Source: Deltaproteobacteria bacterium
GTDB taxonomy: Bacteria; Desulfobacterota; Binatia; Binatales; Binataceae
Direction: 5' to 3'
Length of the DNA: 37,826 bases
Assembly: GCA_003135855.1 (NCBI GenBank)
Contig: PNBD01000021.1
Location: 36,737-74,562 of the forward strand
A program made the position numbers and the translations under genes. The notes beneath the pieces are model-generated. The model was not told the DNA's origin. It worked only from the letters and a program-made list of their open reading frames with translations, and did no database searches. Positions 1 through 8,307 of this stretch are shown in pieces; the stretch's first letter is position 1, and every line of letters starts with the position of its first letter.

Positions 1-850
1 CGTCGTTGAGCGCGTAGGTAGTGCCGGCGTCCCAGGCATCCTTGAAGGCGAAGCCTGCGCCGGTCGCGCCCGTTGCGCCAATCGCACCGGTCGCACCAGT
101 TGCGCCGATCGCGCCAGTCGCGCCGGTCGGTCCGGTCGCGCCGTTAGTGCCGTTGGTACCGTTCGCACCCGTTGCTCCGATAGACCCGGTCGCGCCTGTC
201 GCGCCGGTGGAACCCGTTGCGCCGGTTAGGCCGGTCAGTCCGATGACACCCTGCGCACCCGTGGCGCCCGTGTCTCCGGTCGGTCCGATCGCACCCGTCG
301 CGCCCGTCACGCCGGTCGGTCCAATTGCGCCGGTGTCGCCCATGGCCGCCATCAGCGCCCACTTGCTTGGGACCAGCGGCGGTTCGTTAGCGATGTTGCC
401 CGAAGTCTTCGAGACCCAGCTCGCGCCGGCCTCGGTCACCACGTCGTTGAGCGCGTAGGTAGTGGTCGCGCTCCACGTATCCTTCAACGCGAAGCCAGTC
501 CCCGTTGCACCCGTCGCGCCATTCGCCCCAGTCGCACCGATTGCGCCAGTGGGTCCAGTCGCGCCGGTTGCGCCGATCGCACCCGTCGCTCCGGTAGCTC
601 CCGTCGCGCCGTTGGTGCCGTTCGCACCCGTGGCGCCGGTCGCACCGATGGCGCCAGTCGCGCCCGTCGCACCGGTTAGGCCGGTCAGTCCGATCACACC
701 CTGCGCTCCCGTGTTGCCGGTCGCTCCGGTCGGCCCGATCGCACCGGTTGCGCCGATCGCACCCGTCGGACCAGTTGCGCCGGTCGGCCCCGTCGGTCCG
801 CCAAGCGAGTTGTCGGTCGTCAACTCCATCAGCGCGCTGATATTGGCGGG
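1..850 (-). repeat. Higher-order repeat in collagen-like gene (period 441-450 nt)
   Basis: The 21-nt string at 1-21 recurs at 442-462 (441 nt, 147 codons apart). The string beginning CCGGTTAGGCCGGTCAGTC at 222 recurs at 672 (450 nt apart). The unit is therefore one collagen block plus one 50-residue module, with one extra-or-missing set of three triplets between copies. Within the unit the 9-nt Gly-X-Thr triplet pairs are themselves near-tandem. Confidence 0.85.
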
Positions 851-1270
851 AGATTGAGTGCAGCCCACGCCCGCCCTGGCCAACTGTACCTGCAGATTAG
901 CGGACGCCGGAACTGGGATAGATATCGGTCCGGTGCTAACCGCAGCGCACCCGTTGCAGATGAGAAGGTTGGAGACCGTCTGGCCCAATCCAGCTACGGA
1001 CACCCTCAGGATCGGCGAAGTTGTGCATCCTTGCGCTACAACATCGGGGATGATGTCGAGGCGGGTGACGTGAAGTGGGGTAGTAACTATGTACCAGCCG
1101 AACCCATGGATAGCGGCGATACCCGAGAGGCTGGGAATAAAAACGTTATCCTGCGAGAGTGACTGAGTGACTGTTTGCGCACTCGCGATGGTGAACAGCG
1201 CCGAAAGGATCAGCGTCACGCAAATTGTCGCGATTGCAACACCGCGTGTCACTAGAGAGGAGATCTTCAT
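1..1270 (-). CDS. Secreted collagen-like repeat protein, modular, C-terminus beyond window
   Basis: Read on the minus strand from ATG at 1270, this open frame runs off the left edge, giving at least 423 residues. A signal peptide (residues 1-31, cleavage after TIASA) is followed by a non-repetitive domain of about 125 residues with paired cysteines (82, 105, 108, 137). A run of about 33 Gly-X-Y triplets, mostly GAT, GPT and GAI, starts near residue 158. A roughly 50-residue module (W...TTYALNDVV...W.SK..N..P...WAL, resembling short carbohydrate-binding ChtBD3-like modules) follows, then a second collagen block and the start of a second module. Thr in the Y position is typical of bacterial exosporium or surface collagen-like proteins, where it is often glycosylated. 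Surface or matrix display is inferred. The ribosome binding site is weak. The Pro/Ala/Val-repeat frames on the other strand are shadows. Confidence 0.85.
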   Translation of the reverse strand, partial: MKISSLVTRGVAIATICVTLILSALFTIASAQTVTQSLSQDNVFIPSLSGIAAIHGFGWYIVTTPLHVTRLDIIPDVVAQGCTTSPILRVSVAGLGQTVSNLLICNGCAAVSTGPISIPVPASANLQVQLARAGVGCTQSPANISALMELTTDNSLGGPTGPTGATGPTGAIGATGAIGPTGATGNTGAQGVIGLTGLTGATGATGAIGATGATGANGTNGATGATGATGAIGATGATGPTGAIGATGANGATGATGTGFALKDTWSATTTYALNDVVTEAGASWVSKTSGNIANEPPLVPSKWALMAAMGDTGAIGPTGVTGATGAIGPTGDTGATGAQGVIGLTGLTGATGSTGATGATGSIGATGANGTNGTNGATGPTGATGAIGATGATGAIGATGATGAGFAFKDAWDAGTTYALND

Positions 1271-1726
1271 TCTGATTGGGATAGTCTACTAGACGTATTA
1301 GTTCTTTTGGTTTTTGGGCGGAAAGGTATTATGCAACCTACTTAAGCGCGCTATTGTTGTCAATGCCCCAAATTCCAGGATTCCGCTCGAGAAGTCGTGG
1401 CGGGCTGAAGCAAGGGCAATTTCGCCCCCGGCGACCCACCCAAAACAGAAATGATGGCCGTATTTACTACGGAATCTGGGGTTGGCTTTCCGCCTCGTAC
1501 CTCATCGATGACCGGATTGTACTTCCGGGTCAGGACCAAGGTGGCTGGTAGGAATAACGGCCTGGCATCATTTTTGGTGACTCAACTCGCAGTTAGCAGT
1601 TATAAGATGCATTTAATGATTAGTCGGCGTTTGAACAAAAAACGTCCTCCACGGTGACGCAAGAAGACGAATTGCCAACGCTCGGCCTCGGGATCACGCC
1701 GAACGGCTTGACTGGCAGTTAGCGGC
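1271..1726. other. Intergenic region without a convincing gene
   Basis: This 456-nt gap separates two minus-strand genes. Short frames on the plus strand at 1354-1551 and 1451-1657 show no family resemblance and no ribosome binding site. A near-palindrome GTCTA-C-TAGAC (1284-1294) sits just upstream of the collagen-like gene and could be an operator. Downstream of the membrane protein gene, on the minus strand, a short CGTC/GACG stem (643-646 and 656-659 after 1000) followed by six T (1642-1637) is a weak terminator candidate. A and T content is higher here than in the neighbouring genes. Confidence 0.5.
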
Positions 1727-3238
1727 TTACGATTCGGGTCCCGCGATCGGCCAGCGCCTCAACAAATGCTGCTCAAGCCGGGCAGAAAGTGAGGCGCCGA
1801 ACAGCAGCGTCAGAATTATGATGATTGGGGCGAGGATCAGCAGGACATCTTTCAGCCGGTTCGACTCGTAGTTAGCGCTCACGACGTGCGTGCCGGCCGG
1901 CACGGTGACCCCGATGAAGCTGGGCGACACCATGAAGCCCGGATGTTCGCGTCCGTCGATTTCCAGGTGCCAATCGGGATGATAGGTCATCTTGAATACG
2001 AGCGTGGAATCGTGGCGGGCGCGCACGATCTCGTCGATTTGGCCCGGCTTCACGTTTTCGTTGATGACGGTTCCGTCGAGGTCCCACGGATTCAACCCCG
2101 GCCCGGGGTCCGTTCCCAAGTATGACCATCGAATGAAGCGGCTGGCCGCGGGGTCGGCGGAAAACATCCAGGCGAGGTTCTGATCAAACAGGCTTCGCTG
2201 CGAGTCGGCGGTCTTCCAATCGGCGATGTGGGCGAATTGCGCGTAGCCACCGCTTTCGACCTGATAGAGGGTGTAGCGCGGCGTTTTCTTAATTGGAGCA
2301 AAAAAAGTCGTTAATTTGAGGTTTGACGGAGCAATCACGTACCGGATGTTGAACAACTTGTAATCGGCGGCTTCATTGTCGTTGAAACGCCAGATGAGGT
2401 CTGAATTGAGTGACAGACTCTGATATGGCGGAGAAACTGCCGGTATCTGGTTGAACGTAAGCAAATCGGAAAAACGGAGCGAGCCCCACTTCATGTCGTT
2501 CCCCCAATTCGTCCGCAGCCCCGCATATGCGCGCGCCGGTGGCAGCGATTTGAGGGTCGCGATAATTGCTGCGGCATCGTGATCGGCTGCGAGCGCGCTG
2601 CTGGTCTCATGCATCATTTGGGCGTTCGACGAATAGTAGACGTAGCGCTCGTGAAGGGCGGGCACCATCAATATCAGGATCGAGAGAGTGGCAATGGCTG
2701 GCGACCATTTGGCGGGCAATTTCGCGCATTGGCGCCAGATCCATTCGCCACCGAGACCGATCAGCAAAATCGCGCCGAGGTCGACTCCTGCGGAAAAGCG
2801 ATGGAGCAGCAGGCCGTCGTGAAGCGGGAAGAGGTCGGCCAACTTTCCCCAGGTCGGGCGCCCGAAGTATACGAGCAGGCTGCCAAAAAACAGGACGAGC
2901 GCGAGCCACGCGGATTCGGTGCGTTTACTGATCGCCCAGACGATCCCGATGACCAGTAGAATCGTCATCACCGGGAACCGCCCGTGATCGAACAAATCTC
3001 CCTTCAACAGCCAGCCAAGAATTTCATTGGCGCCGTAGGAATCGTATTTCCAGCGCTGCAGATAGGGGCTCGCGCTGAGATAGGCCTTGTAGATGAGAAA
3101 GGGGACCGTGAAATACGCCGTGACCAGCATCGCCGGAACCGCAATCGCCGCGAGCCGGAAGATGCCGGGCACGATTCGATTGGGCATCTGCACTGCCGCG
3201 ACGAGCAGCAGCACGCCGAGGAGCAGCGCCAAACTCAT
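1727..3238 (-). CDS. PTPS-related membrane protein, C-terminal part (503 aa)
   Basis: This is the larger part of a polytopic membrane protein of the '6-pyruvoyl-tetrahydropterin synthase related domain; membrane protein' type (PF10131-like). It begins with hydrophobic segments (LALLLGVLLLVAAV, AAIAVPAMLVTAYFTVPFLIY), has further membrane spans to about residue 220, then a soluble region of about 220 residues with Tyr/Trp-rich beta strands and a last C-terminal membrane span (VLLILAPIIIILTLLF). The ATG at 3238 overlaps the stop of the upstream frame as ATGA. An in-frame upstream extension to 3565 is out-of-frame shadow of the upstream gene and was not used. Such proteins are normally one chain of 700-900 residues; together the two parts give 734. 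The biochemical function is unknown; roles in envelope polysaccharide handling are guesses. Confidence 0.7.
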   Translation of the reverse strand: MSLALLLGVLLLVAAVQMPNRIVPGIFRLAAIAVPAMLVTAYFTVPFLIYKAYLSASPYLQRWKYDSYGANEILGWLLKGDLFDHGRFPVMTILLVIGIVWAISKRTESAWLALVLFFGSLLVYFGRPTWGKLADLFPLHDGLLLHRFSAGVDLGAILLIGLGGEWIWRQCAKLPAKWSPAIATLSILILMVPALHERYVYYSSNAQMMHETSSALAADHDAAAIIATLKSLPPARAYAGLRTNWGNDMKWGSLRFSDLLTFNQIPAVSPPYQSLSLNSDLIWRFNDNEAADYKLFNIRYVIAPSNLKLTTFFAPIKKTPRYTLYQVESGGYAQFAHIADWKTADSQRSLFDQNLAWMFSADPAASRFIRWSYLGTDPGPGLNPWDLDGTVINENVKPGQIDEIVRARHDSTLVFKMTYHPDWHLEIDGREHPGFMVSPSFIGVTVPAGTHVVSANYESNRLKDVLLILAPIIIILTLLFGASLSARLEQHLLRRWPIAGPES

Positions 3239-3930
3239 GACGCGGATCCTCGCCGCAGGCTCAGCAGGAAGAGCAATACGCCGACGAATCCGAGCATGTA
3301 GGCATATATGAGGTCCGACAGCGCCACCATCGAGCAAGCGAAGATTGCTGAAACGTAGCCGGTGCGGCGATTGAGTACTCGATGCAGGCAGGCGGTCGCG
3401 ATGAAGAAAAAATGCATCGCCCAGAGCTGGGTGTACATTCCGTAGCCGCCCCAGACGTAACTGTTGTACTCGAATCCATAGAGATAGTTCGAAGAGATCA
3501 GCGGCGAGAACGCGGCACCAACCGCCGATGCGATCGGAGTGAAGCCCATCGTTCGCATCGACCACCAGACGGTCAGGGGCAGGAAGACCAGCAGCAGGTA
3601 GCGCACCAGGTTGAACAGAGTGAGCAGGCTCACCTGTTTGAACAACAAACGATTCAGCACCGCCACCGCAAGGTGCGGCACGTGCTGATAGTAGAAAAAC
3701 TGCGGGAACCCGAGTTCCAGGTCGGGCGACCAGTTGTCGAAGGGATTCTCGCCGTCAGTCAACGACGTGTCGGCGCGGTGCACGTACAGGTAATGAAAGG
3801 CGTCGTCGTTCAGACTCGGAATCGCGAGATTGAATTCCGGGAAAAGCATCACGGCGTTGAAAATGATCGTGAGCAAAACCGGAAGCGCTTGCGCTGCTGC
3901 CGTCCATCGATCCTTCTGGCCCGCCGTCAT
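3235..3930 (-). CDS. PTPS-related membrane protein, N-terminal part (231 aa)
   Basis: The N-terminal half of the same membrane protein starts at ATG 3930 with GGAG eight bases upstream. A first span (LPVLLTIIFNAVMLFP) is followed by an extracytoplasmic loop with the acidic motif SLNDDAFHYLY and the phrase ELGFPQFFYYQHVPH, typical of the family's first loop, then three or four more spans. It stops (TGA, 3237-3235) four bases into the next frame. Either the two frames are separate, translationally coupled subunits, or one gene has been split by a single-base frameshift. The family architecture favours a split gene; the exact ATGA overlap favours coupling. Confidence 0.65.
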   Translation of the reverse strand: MTAGQKDRWTAAAQALPVLLTIIFNAVMLFPEFNLAIPSLNDDAFHYLYVHRADTSLTDGENPFDNWSPDLELGFPQFFYYQHVPHLAVAVLNRLLFKQVSLLTLFNLVRYLLLVFLPLTVWWSMRTMGFTPIASAVGAAFSPLISSNYLYGFEYNSYVWGGYGMYTQLWAMHFFFIATACLHRVLNRRTGYVSAIFACSMVALSDLIYAYMLGFVGVLLFLLSLRRGSAS

Positions 3931-4199
3931 TGCTCCGCAGCTTATGCCGCGCCGCGCGCATACTCAAAACTCCGAATGCCGGAAAAAACTTAGCGAATGG
4001 AGGCTGGCCGCCCGCGTCACGCCGATCGACATGCGCTTGACGGTGCCGCGCGGCGCAATTTTTTCTCGATTCTTCTCTTGCATTTCGTGGAGTACGGGCG
4101 TGTTATCAAAACCAAATCCAGTTCACATTTTGTCTGGTCTGCGCCGTATCGGGGACGGCGCACGCCGAACAACCTGCCCCGGATAACGGAGGAGAGCCA

Positions 4200-5765
4200 A
4201 TGAGGTACAGGGCGATCTTGGCGGCAAGACTTATCTGTTCGTTCGCCGCGGTGAGCGCGTTGGTCGCGACCGCGCGCGCCGAAGGCGATCTCCACAAGGT
4301 CAATCACATCATCATCGTGATGCAGGAGAATCACTCGTTCGACAACTACTTTGGCGCGCTGCCATATGTGCCCGGCGGTCCCTACCACGGTGGCGCCTGC
4401 TCGAAAAACGATCACGGTTGCGTGGACGGCCTCACCTGCACCGTTCCTTCGCCCGGCACGTACAATTGTTCGAACTCGAATCTGGATGACGATGGCAGCA
4501 CCGTCTTCGCCTTCCACGATCCCCGCTACTGCACCGGGCCCGATCTCGATCACTCATGGAAGGGCAGCCACAAGGAGGGCAACTTCAACAATCCGGCGTC
4601 GACCATTCTCTCCAGTCCCAACGACGGCTTCGTGCTTCAAAACGATGCCACCACCGAGGGCCAGCCCGACAACACCGAGACTGCGACCGGCGACGACACG
4701 ATGGGCTTCTACACCCAGGCCGAGCTGCCGTTCTATTACGCGCTGGCGCAGAGCTTCGCGATCGATGATCGCTATTTCTGTTCCGTCATTGGGCAGACGT
4801 TCCCGAACCGGTCATATTTGCTGGCCGCAACTTCATTCGGCCATCTGACGACTTCCGAAGTTGCGCCACCGCCCGGGGGCTACAAGCCGATCACGGGCAC
4901 GTTCCTGGATCTGCTCGACCAGCAGCACGTGTCGTGGGTGGATTACTTCGCTGAGATTCCCCAGTCGTTCTCATTTCGTCCGTCCGCTTTTCCCTTCGTG
5001 ACTCCGCATTCACAGACGGTCGCGACGTTTCTGGCGCAGGCGCATGCCGGCACGCTCCCGGCCGTTTCGTTTGTCGATCCGATCTTCGGGATTATTTTTC
5101 ACAGCGCCGAGAATGACGAACATCCTCCCACCGACATCCGCAAGGGCGAGGGTTTCGTCTCGACGATCGTAAACGCCGTTCGCAACGGCCCGAATTGGAA
5201 GGACTCGATCATCTTCGTCGTGTACGACGAGCATGGCGGCTTTTACGATCACGTCGCTCCGGCGCCGGCGCCGCAGGGCGGAGCGCTCAATCCCGACGGG
5301 ATCAATCCCGGGCAATGCGCCGATCTATCGAATCCGCCCACGAGCGAGCAGCCGGGTGGCGGCGCGAACTGCCAGGTGTTCAGTCCGGCTGAGGCACTCG
5401 CCATATGCCCGAACTTCACGCCGACTGGGCCGTATCCCGCCGATTGCGCAAACTTCGATCAGCTCGGTTTCCGCGTCCCGTTCATCGCGGTGTCGCCGTT
5501 CTCGAAGCCACACTACGTGTCGCACACGATTGGCGATCACACTTCGCTCCTGGCGCTGATCGAGAAGCGGTTCATGAGCAACAACAATGGCAATGGCAAT
5601 TCGCACATCCCGCACGTGACGGCGCGCGACGCGAACGCCGACCCGCTCGAGGATATGTTCAATTTCTCGAGTTCGCCGTCACTGAACACACCGGTTCCGA
5701 CGGCGCCTGGCGCGAGCCCAAGCGATCCGGGATGCCCGTTTGTCGCGCCTGGAACACAGGGTTGA
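4200..5765 (+). CDS. Secreted phosphoesterase family protein (acid phosphatase / phospholipase C-like)
   Basis: The 521-residue protein has a signal peptide of about 27 residues (cleavage after TARA) and the two hallmarks of the PF04185 phosphoesterase family: an N-terminal metal/nucleophile motif QENHSFDNYFG (residues 42-52) and YDEHGGFYDHVAPA near residue 342. A late DHTSLLALIE motif completes the active site. Family members hydrolyse phosphate mono- or diesters outside the cytoplasm and are common in soil bacteria for phosphate scavenging. Cysteines are clustered near residues 68-93 and again at 390-430, suggesting disulfides after export. GGAGGAGAG lies directly upstream of the start. The exact substrate cannot be told from sequence. 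It is monocistronic, convergent with the following esterase. Confidence 0.9.
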   Translation: MRYRAILAARLICSFAAVSALVATARAEGDLHKVNHIIIVMQENHSFDNYFGALPYVPGGPYHGGACSKNDHGCVDGLTCTVPSPGTYNCSNSNLDDDGSTVFAFHDPRYCTGPDLDHSWKGSHKEGNFNNPASTILSSPNDGFVLQNDATTEGQPDNTETATGDDTMGFYTQAELPFYYALAQSFAIDDRYFCSVIGQTFPNRSYLLAATSFGHLTTSEVAPPPGGYKPITGTFLDLLDQQHVSWVDYFAEIPQSFSFRPSAFPFVTPHSQTVATFLAQAHAGTLPAVSFVDPIFGIIFHSAENDEHPPTDIRKGEGFVSTIVNAVRNGPNWKDSIIFVVYDEHGGFYDHVAPAPAPQGGALNPDGINPGQCADLSNPPTSEQPGGGANCQVFSPAEALAICPNFTPTGPYPADCANFDQLGFRVPFIAVSPFSKPHYVSHTIGDHTSLLALIEKRFMSNNNGNGNSHIPHVTARDANADPLEDMFNFSSSPSLNTPVPTAPGASPSDPGCPFVAPGTQG

Positions 5766-5908
5766 TCGCCTGACTGGATAAATCTGAATCGTGGGAAGGC
5801 AACGGGTCAGTGGCATCGCGCCGCCGGCCCATTTTTCTATCCGGCGGATGCGGAGACGGAATCGATGTCGTTCTACGACCGACCGATAGATCGGGCGACA
5901 AAATGAAC

Positions 5909-5932
5909 AGGGGCGGTATCAGAACCGCCCCT
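5909..5932. terminator. Hairpin between convergent genes
   Basis: A perfect 9-bp stem, AGGGGCGGT (5909-5917) and ACCGCCCCT (5924-5932), with the loop ATCAGA, lies between the phosphoesterase gene (+) and the esterase gene (-). No T-run follows on either strand, so it is a terminator or mRNA-stabilising hairpin only by position. Confidence 0.5.
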
Positions 5933-5980
5933 GCAATTCGAATCCGGCCACTCCGTAGCGAGTCCGAGAAAAACCTCCGC

Positions 5981-6874
5981 TCAGAGCGTCTTACGCAGAA
6001 AAGCGAACATCTTCGATTGCGCGTCGCGGCATCCTGCGAGGTTGTCCATCTGGAGGAAGCCGTGCGGCATGTCCTCAAAGATGTGGAGTTCGTGGCGGAT
6101 GTCTGCACGCTTGAGTGCGTCGGCAATCGTGTTCGACTCGGGCAGCAACTCATCGGCCGTACCGCAGACGACGAAGCACGGCGGCAGCGCGCCGGCCTTG
6201 ACCGCCTTGATCGGGCTGATGCGGGGATCTTCGAGATTGGCCGGATAGCCAGCGGCACCTGCGTACGCCTTGGCCATGCCTTCCATCGCGGTCTTGTTCG
6301 CCGAGCGTTTGAGGACGGCGGGAAAATCGAACACGCCGTAAATCAGGATCGCCGCTTTCGGCTTGGCGCCGCTGTAGGTTTGCGCCGCGAGCGAGGTAAC
6401 CGTTGCGGCAGTGAGATTGCCGCCGGCGGAATCCCCACCCACTGCGAGCCGCGATGCATCACCGTTCCATCGCTTGGCGTTCTCGCCGGCCCACTTGACC
6501 GCAAAGATGCAGTCGTCGAGTGGCGCGGGGAATGGATGCTCGGGCGCCAGCCGATAATCGACGTTGATAGTAAGGAAGCCCGCTTCAGCGAATTGCATCG
6601 CGAGCTTGCGATGCGTCTTCGGGCTGCCCGCAACCCAACCGCCGCCGTGCAGATACACGACGACCGGGTGCGGTCCATTGCCCTTCGGCACCGCCACATC
6701 GGCCTTGAGTCCCGGACGAATCTCGACGTCATCGTGAATCGCGCCGATCTCCGGCAGATTCTGATTCATCATCGGTGCGAAACTCTCGAGCGCCTTGCGC
6801 AGACCCATCGGATCGGTCGGCAATGGAGTCTTGGTGAGCATCTCGAGAAATTGGCGTTCCTGTTCGGTCAGCAT
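5981..6874 (-). CDS. Alpha/beta hydrolase, HSL-family (family IV) esterase, 297 aa
   Basis: This cytoplasmic carboxylesterase of the hormone-sensitive-lipase family shows the oxyanion motif HGGGW (76-80), nucleophile elbow GDSAGG (Ser149), the acid in CGTADELLPES and the histidine in DMPHGF. Length is usual for the family. The start at 6874 is chosen because GGAGG precedes it by five bases; the frame is open further upstream to 6967 but that part is not family-like. It is the last gene on the sdh strand, 119 nt after the TPR-like gene, so it may be transcribed with it. It probably hydrolyses short- or medium-chain esters; the physiological substrate is unknown. Confidence 0.9.
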   Translation of the reverse strand: MLTEQERQFLEMLTKTPLPTDPMGLRKALESFAPMMNQNLPEIGAIHDDVEIRPGLKADVAVPKGNGPHPVVVYLHGGGWVAGSPKTHRKLAMQFAEAGFLTINVDYRLAPEHPFPAPLDDCIFAVKWAGENAKRWNGDASRLAVGGDSAGGNLTAATVTSLAAQTYSGAKPKAAILIYGVFDFPAVLKRSANKTAMEGMAKAYAGAAGYPANLEDPRISPIKAVKAGALPPCFVVCGTADELLPESNTIADALKRADIRHELHIFEDMPHGFLQMDNLAGCRDAQSKMFAFLRKTL

Positions 6875-6993
6875 AATTGCCTCCGCGCGTGAGTGATTGA
6901 TCACCTGTACGACAGCGATAGCGAGCAAAGCAAGGCTGCGAAACGGCTTCCGCAGCCTAGGTTCCAAGACTTTGGAGTGATCAGAGTTGCCGG

Positions 6994-7524
6994 CTACGGC
7001 GTGCGTTTTTCCCAGGTCGCGGGCGGCTCATCGCTGAATCCCGCTTCGCGGCCGGTGTCTTCGGACTTCGGCGTGAGCGCAGTGCTCTCGATGAATCGAA
7101 GACAAGAGTTCCAGCGCAGCACCGCGTCATCGTTGCCGCCGGGTCGGAGCGCTTCGGCTTGCTGATACAAGGACATCGCTTCTTCGATCCAATCGTGCGT
7201 CAGATGCGTCGGCACCCGGGCTTCAAACTGAGCCTTCGCCCAGCGCTCGCAGATGATCCCTCCGTAGTACGCGCGCTCGTATTCGCTATTGAGCTGCGCG
7301 AGCGCTTCCTGGGCTTTGCTCATGTCGGCGCCATGGCGGCTGCCAAACTGATCGCTGAGCGCCAGCACCAATGCGGCCTGCGCTTCCTGATTTCCGGGCT
7401 CGGTGTGCAGGACATCGCGGCAAATGCTCTCGGCCTCGTGTGGTTCGTTGAGAAGCCGGTAGCGTTCCGCCTTGGCGAGTGCTCTCGGAATCGCCTCTTT
7501 GGAAATCCGCTTGAGCTCGAGCAT
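6994..7524 (-). CDS. TPR-like hypothetical protein (176 aa)
   Basis: A soluble, helical protein with tetratricopeptide-like pattern: ALAKAERYRLLNEPHEAESI followed by a helix pair ending HTEPGNQEAQAALVLAL, and a second pair around residues 118-140 (MSLYQQAEALRPGGND). The C-terminal 35 residues are polar and probably disordered. It starts 24 nt after the iron-sulfur subunit gene with GAGGAG upstream, so it is probably co-transcribed with sdh. A role in assembly or regulation of the complex is possible only by position; no catalytic motif is present. Confidence 0.7.
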   Translation of the reverse strand: MLELKRISKEAIPRALAKAERYRLLNEPHEAESICRDVLHTEPGNQEAQAALVLALSDQFGSRHGADMSKAQEALAQLNSEYERAYYGGIICERWAKAQFEARVPTHLTHDWIEEAMSLYQQAEALRPGGNDDAVLRWNSCLRFIESTALTPKSEDTGREAGFSDEPPATWEKRTP

Positions 7525-7548
7525 GATTGCTCCTCCTCGCTCGACAGT

Positions 7549-8307
7549 TTACCCCGGGGGCTTCGAGTCTGGCCACACTAGCCGAGCGAGCATGCGCAGC
7601 GGGTCGTAGAATTCATCGACCACTCGTTCCTTGAGCGGGATGATCGCGTTGTCAGTGATCGTAATGCTCTCGGGGCATACTTTGGTGCAACACTTGGTGA
7701 TGTTGCAGTAGCCGAGGCCCTGCGATTTTTTGAGATCGGCGATGCGGTTCTCCGTATCGAGCGGATGCATTTCGAGCGCGACGGTATGCACGAACAGCCG
7801 CGGGCCGATGTAGTCTTCCTGCAACTGGTGGTTGCGAATGACGTGGCAGACATCCTGGCACAGGAAGCATTCGATGCATTTGCGAAATTCCTGCACCCGG
7901 TCGACGTCCTCCTGAGCCATTCGCCAGGTCCCGTCAGGCGCATCGGGCTTGCGCGGCTTGAACTCCTTGATCTTCATCTTGGCGCGGAAATTCCACGAGA
8001 CATCGGTGACCAGATCTCTGATCAATGGAAACGCGCGCATCGGCTCGACCGTGATCGGTTTGTCGAGTGGCAGCTCGCTCATGCGCGTCATGCACATCAG
8101 GCGCGGCATCCCGTTCACTTCCGCCGAGCACGATCCGCATTTTCCCGCCTTGCAATTCCAGCGCACCGCGAGGTCATTGGCGTGCTCCGCCTGGATCCGA
8201 TGGATCGCATCGAGCACGACCATTCCTTCGGAGATTTCCGCCGTATAGTCGGCGAATGCTCCACCCTGCGCGTCTCCTCGCCAGACCCGGAACGATGCGG
8301 TCGCCAT
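7549..8307 (-). CDS. sdhB: Succinate dehydrogenase/fumarate reductase iron-sulfur subunit (252 aa)
   Basis: Electron-transfer subunit with the [2Fe-2S] ferredoxin domain CKAGKCGSC...C (Cys52, 57, 60, 72) and the C-terminal helical domain with CIECFLCQDVC (144, 147, 150, 154) and CNITKCCTKVCP (201, 206, 207, 211) for the [4Fe-4S] and [3Fe-4S] clusters. It carries electrons between the flavoprotein and the membrane anchor. The ATG at 8307 shares one base with the flavoprotein stop (TGATG), with GAGGAG upstream, so translation is coupled. A GTG one codon earlier (8310) is an alternative start. Gene order anchor-flavoprotein-iron-sulfur matches the mycobacterial Sdh1 locus. Confidence 0.93.
   Translation of the reverse strand: MATASFRVWRGDAQGGAFADYTAEISEGMVVLDAIHRIQAEHANDLAVRWNCKAGKCGSCSAEVNGMPRLMCMTRMSELPLDKPITVEPMRAFPLIRDLVTDVSWNFRAKMKIKEFKPRKPDAPDGTWRMAQEDVDRVQEFRKCIECFLCQDVCHVIRNHQLQEDYIGPRLFVHTVALEMHPLDTENRIADLKKSQGLGYCNITKCCTKVCPESITITDNAIIPLKERVVDEFYDPLRMLARLVWPDSKPPG

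Noticed and set aside
21-857. Plus-strand frames rich in Ala-Pro-Val repeats
   Set aside because: They are the complement of the collagen triplets; the minus-strand frame has a signal peptide, a non-repetitive head and the repeated aromatic module, the plus frames do not.
1354-1657. Short plus-strand frames in the intergenic region
   Set aside because: No ribosome binding site, no family likeness and codon use unlike neighbours.
3238-3565. Longer N-terminus of the C-terminal PTPS-related frame
   Set aside because: This stretch is Arg/His-rich shadow of the upstream membrane-protein frame, which shows real membrane spans.
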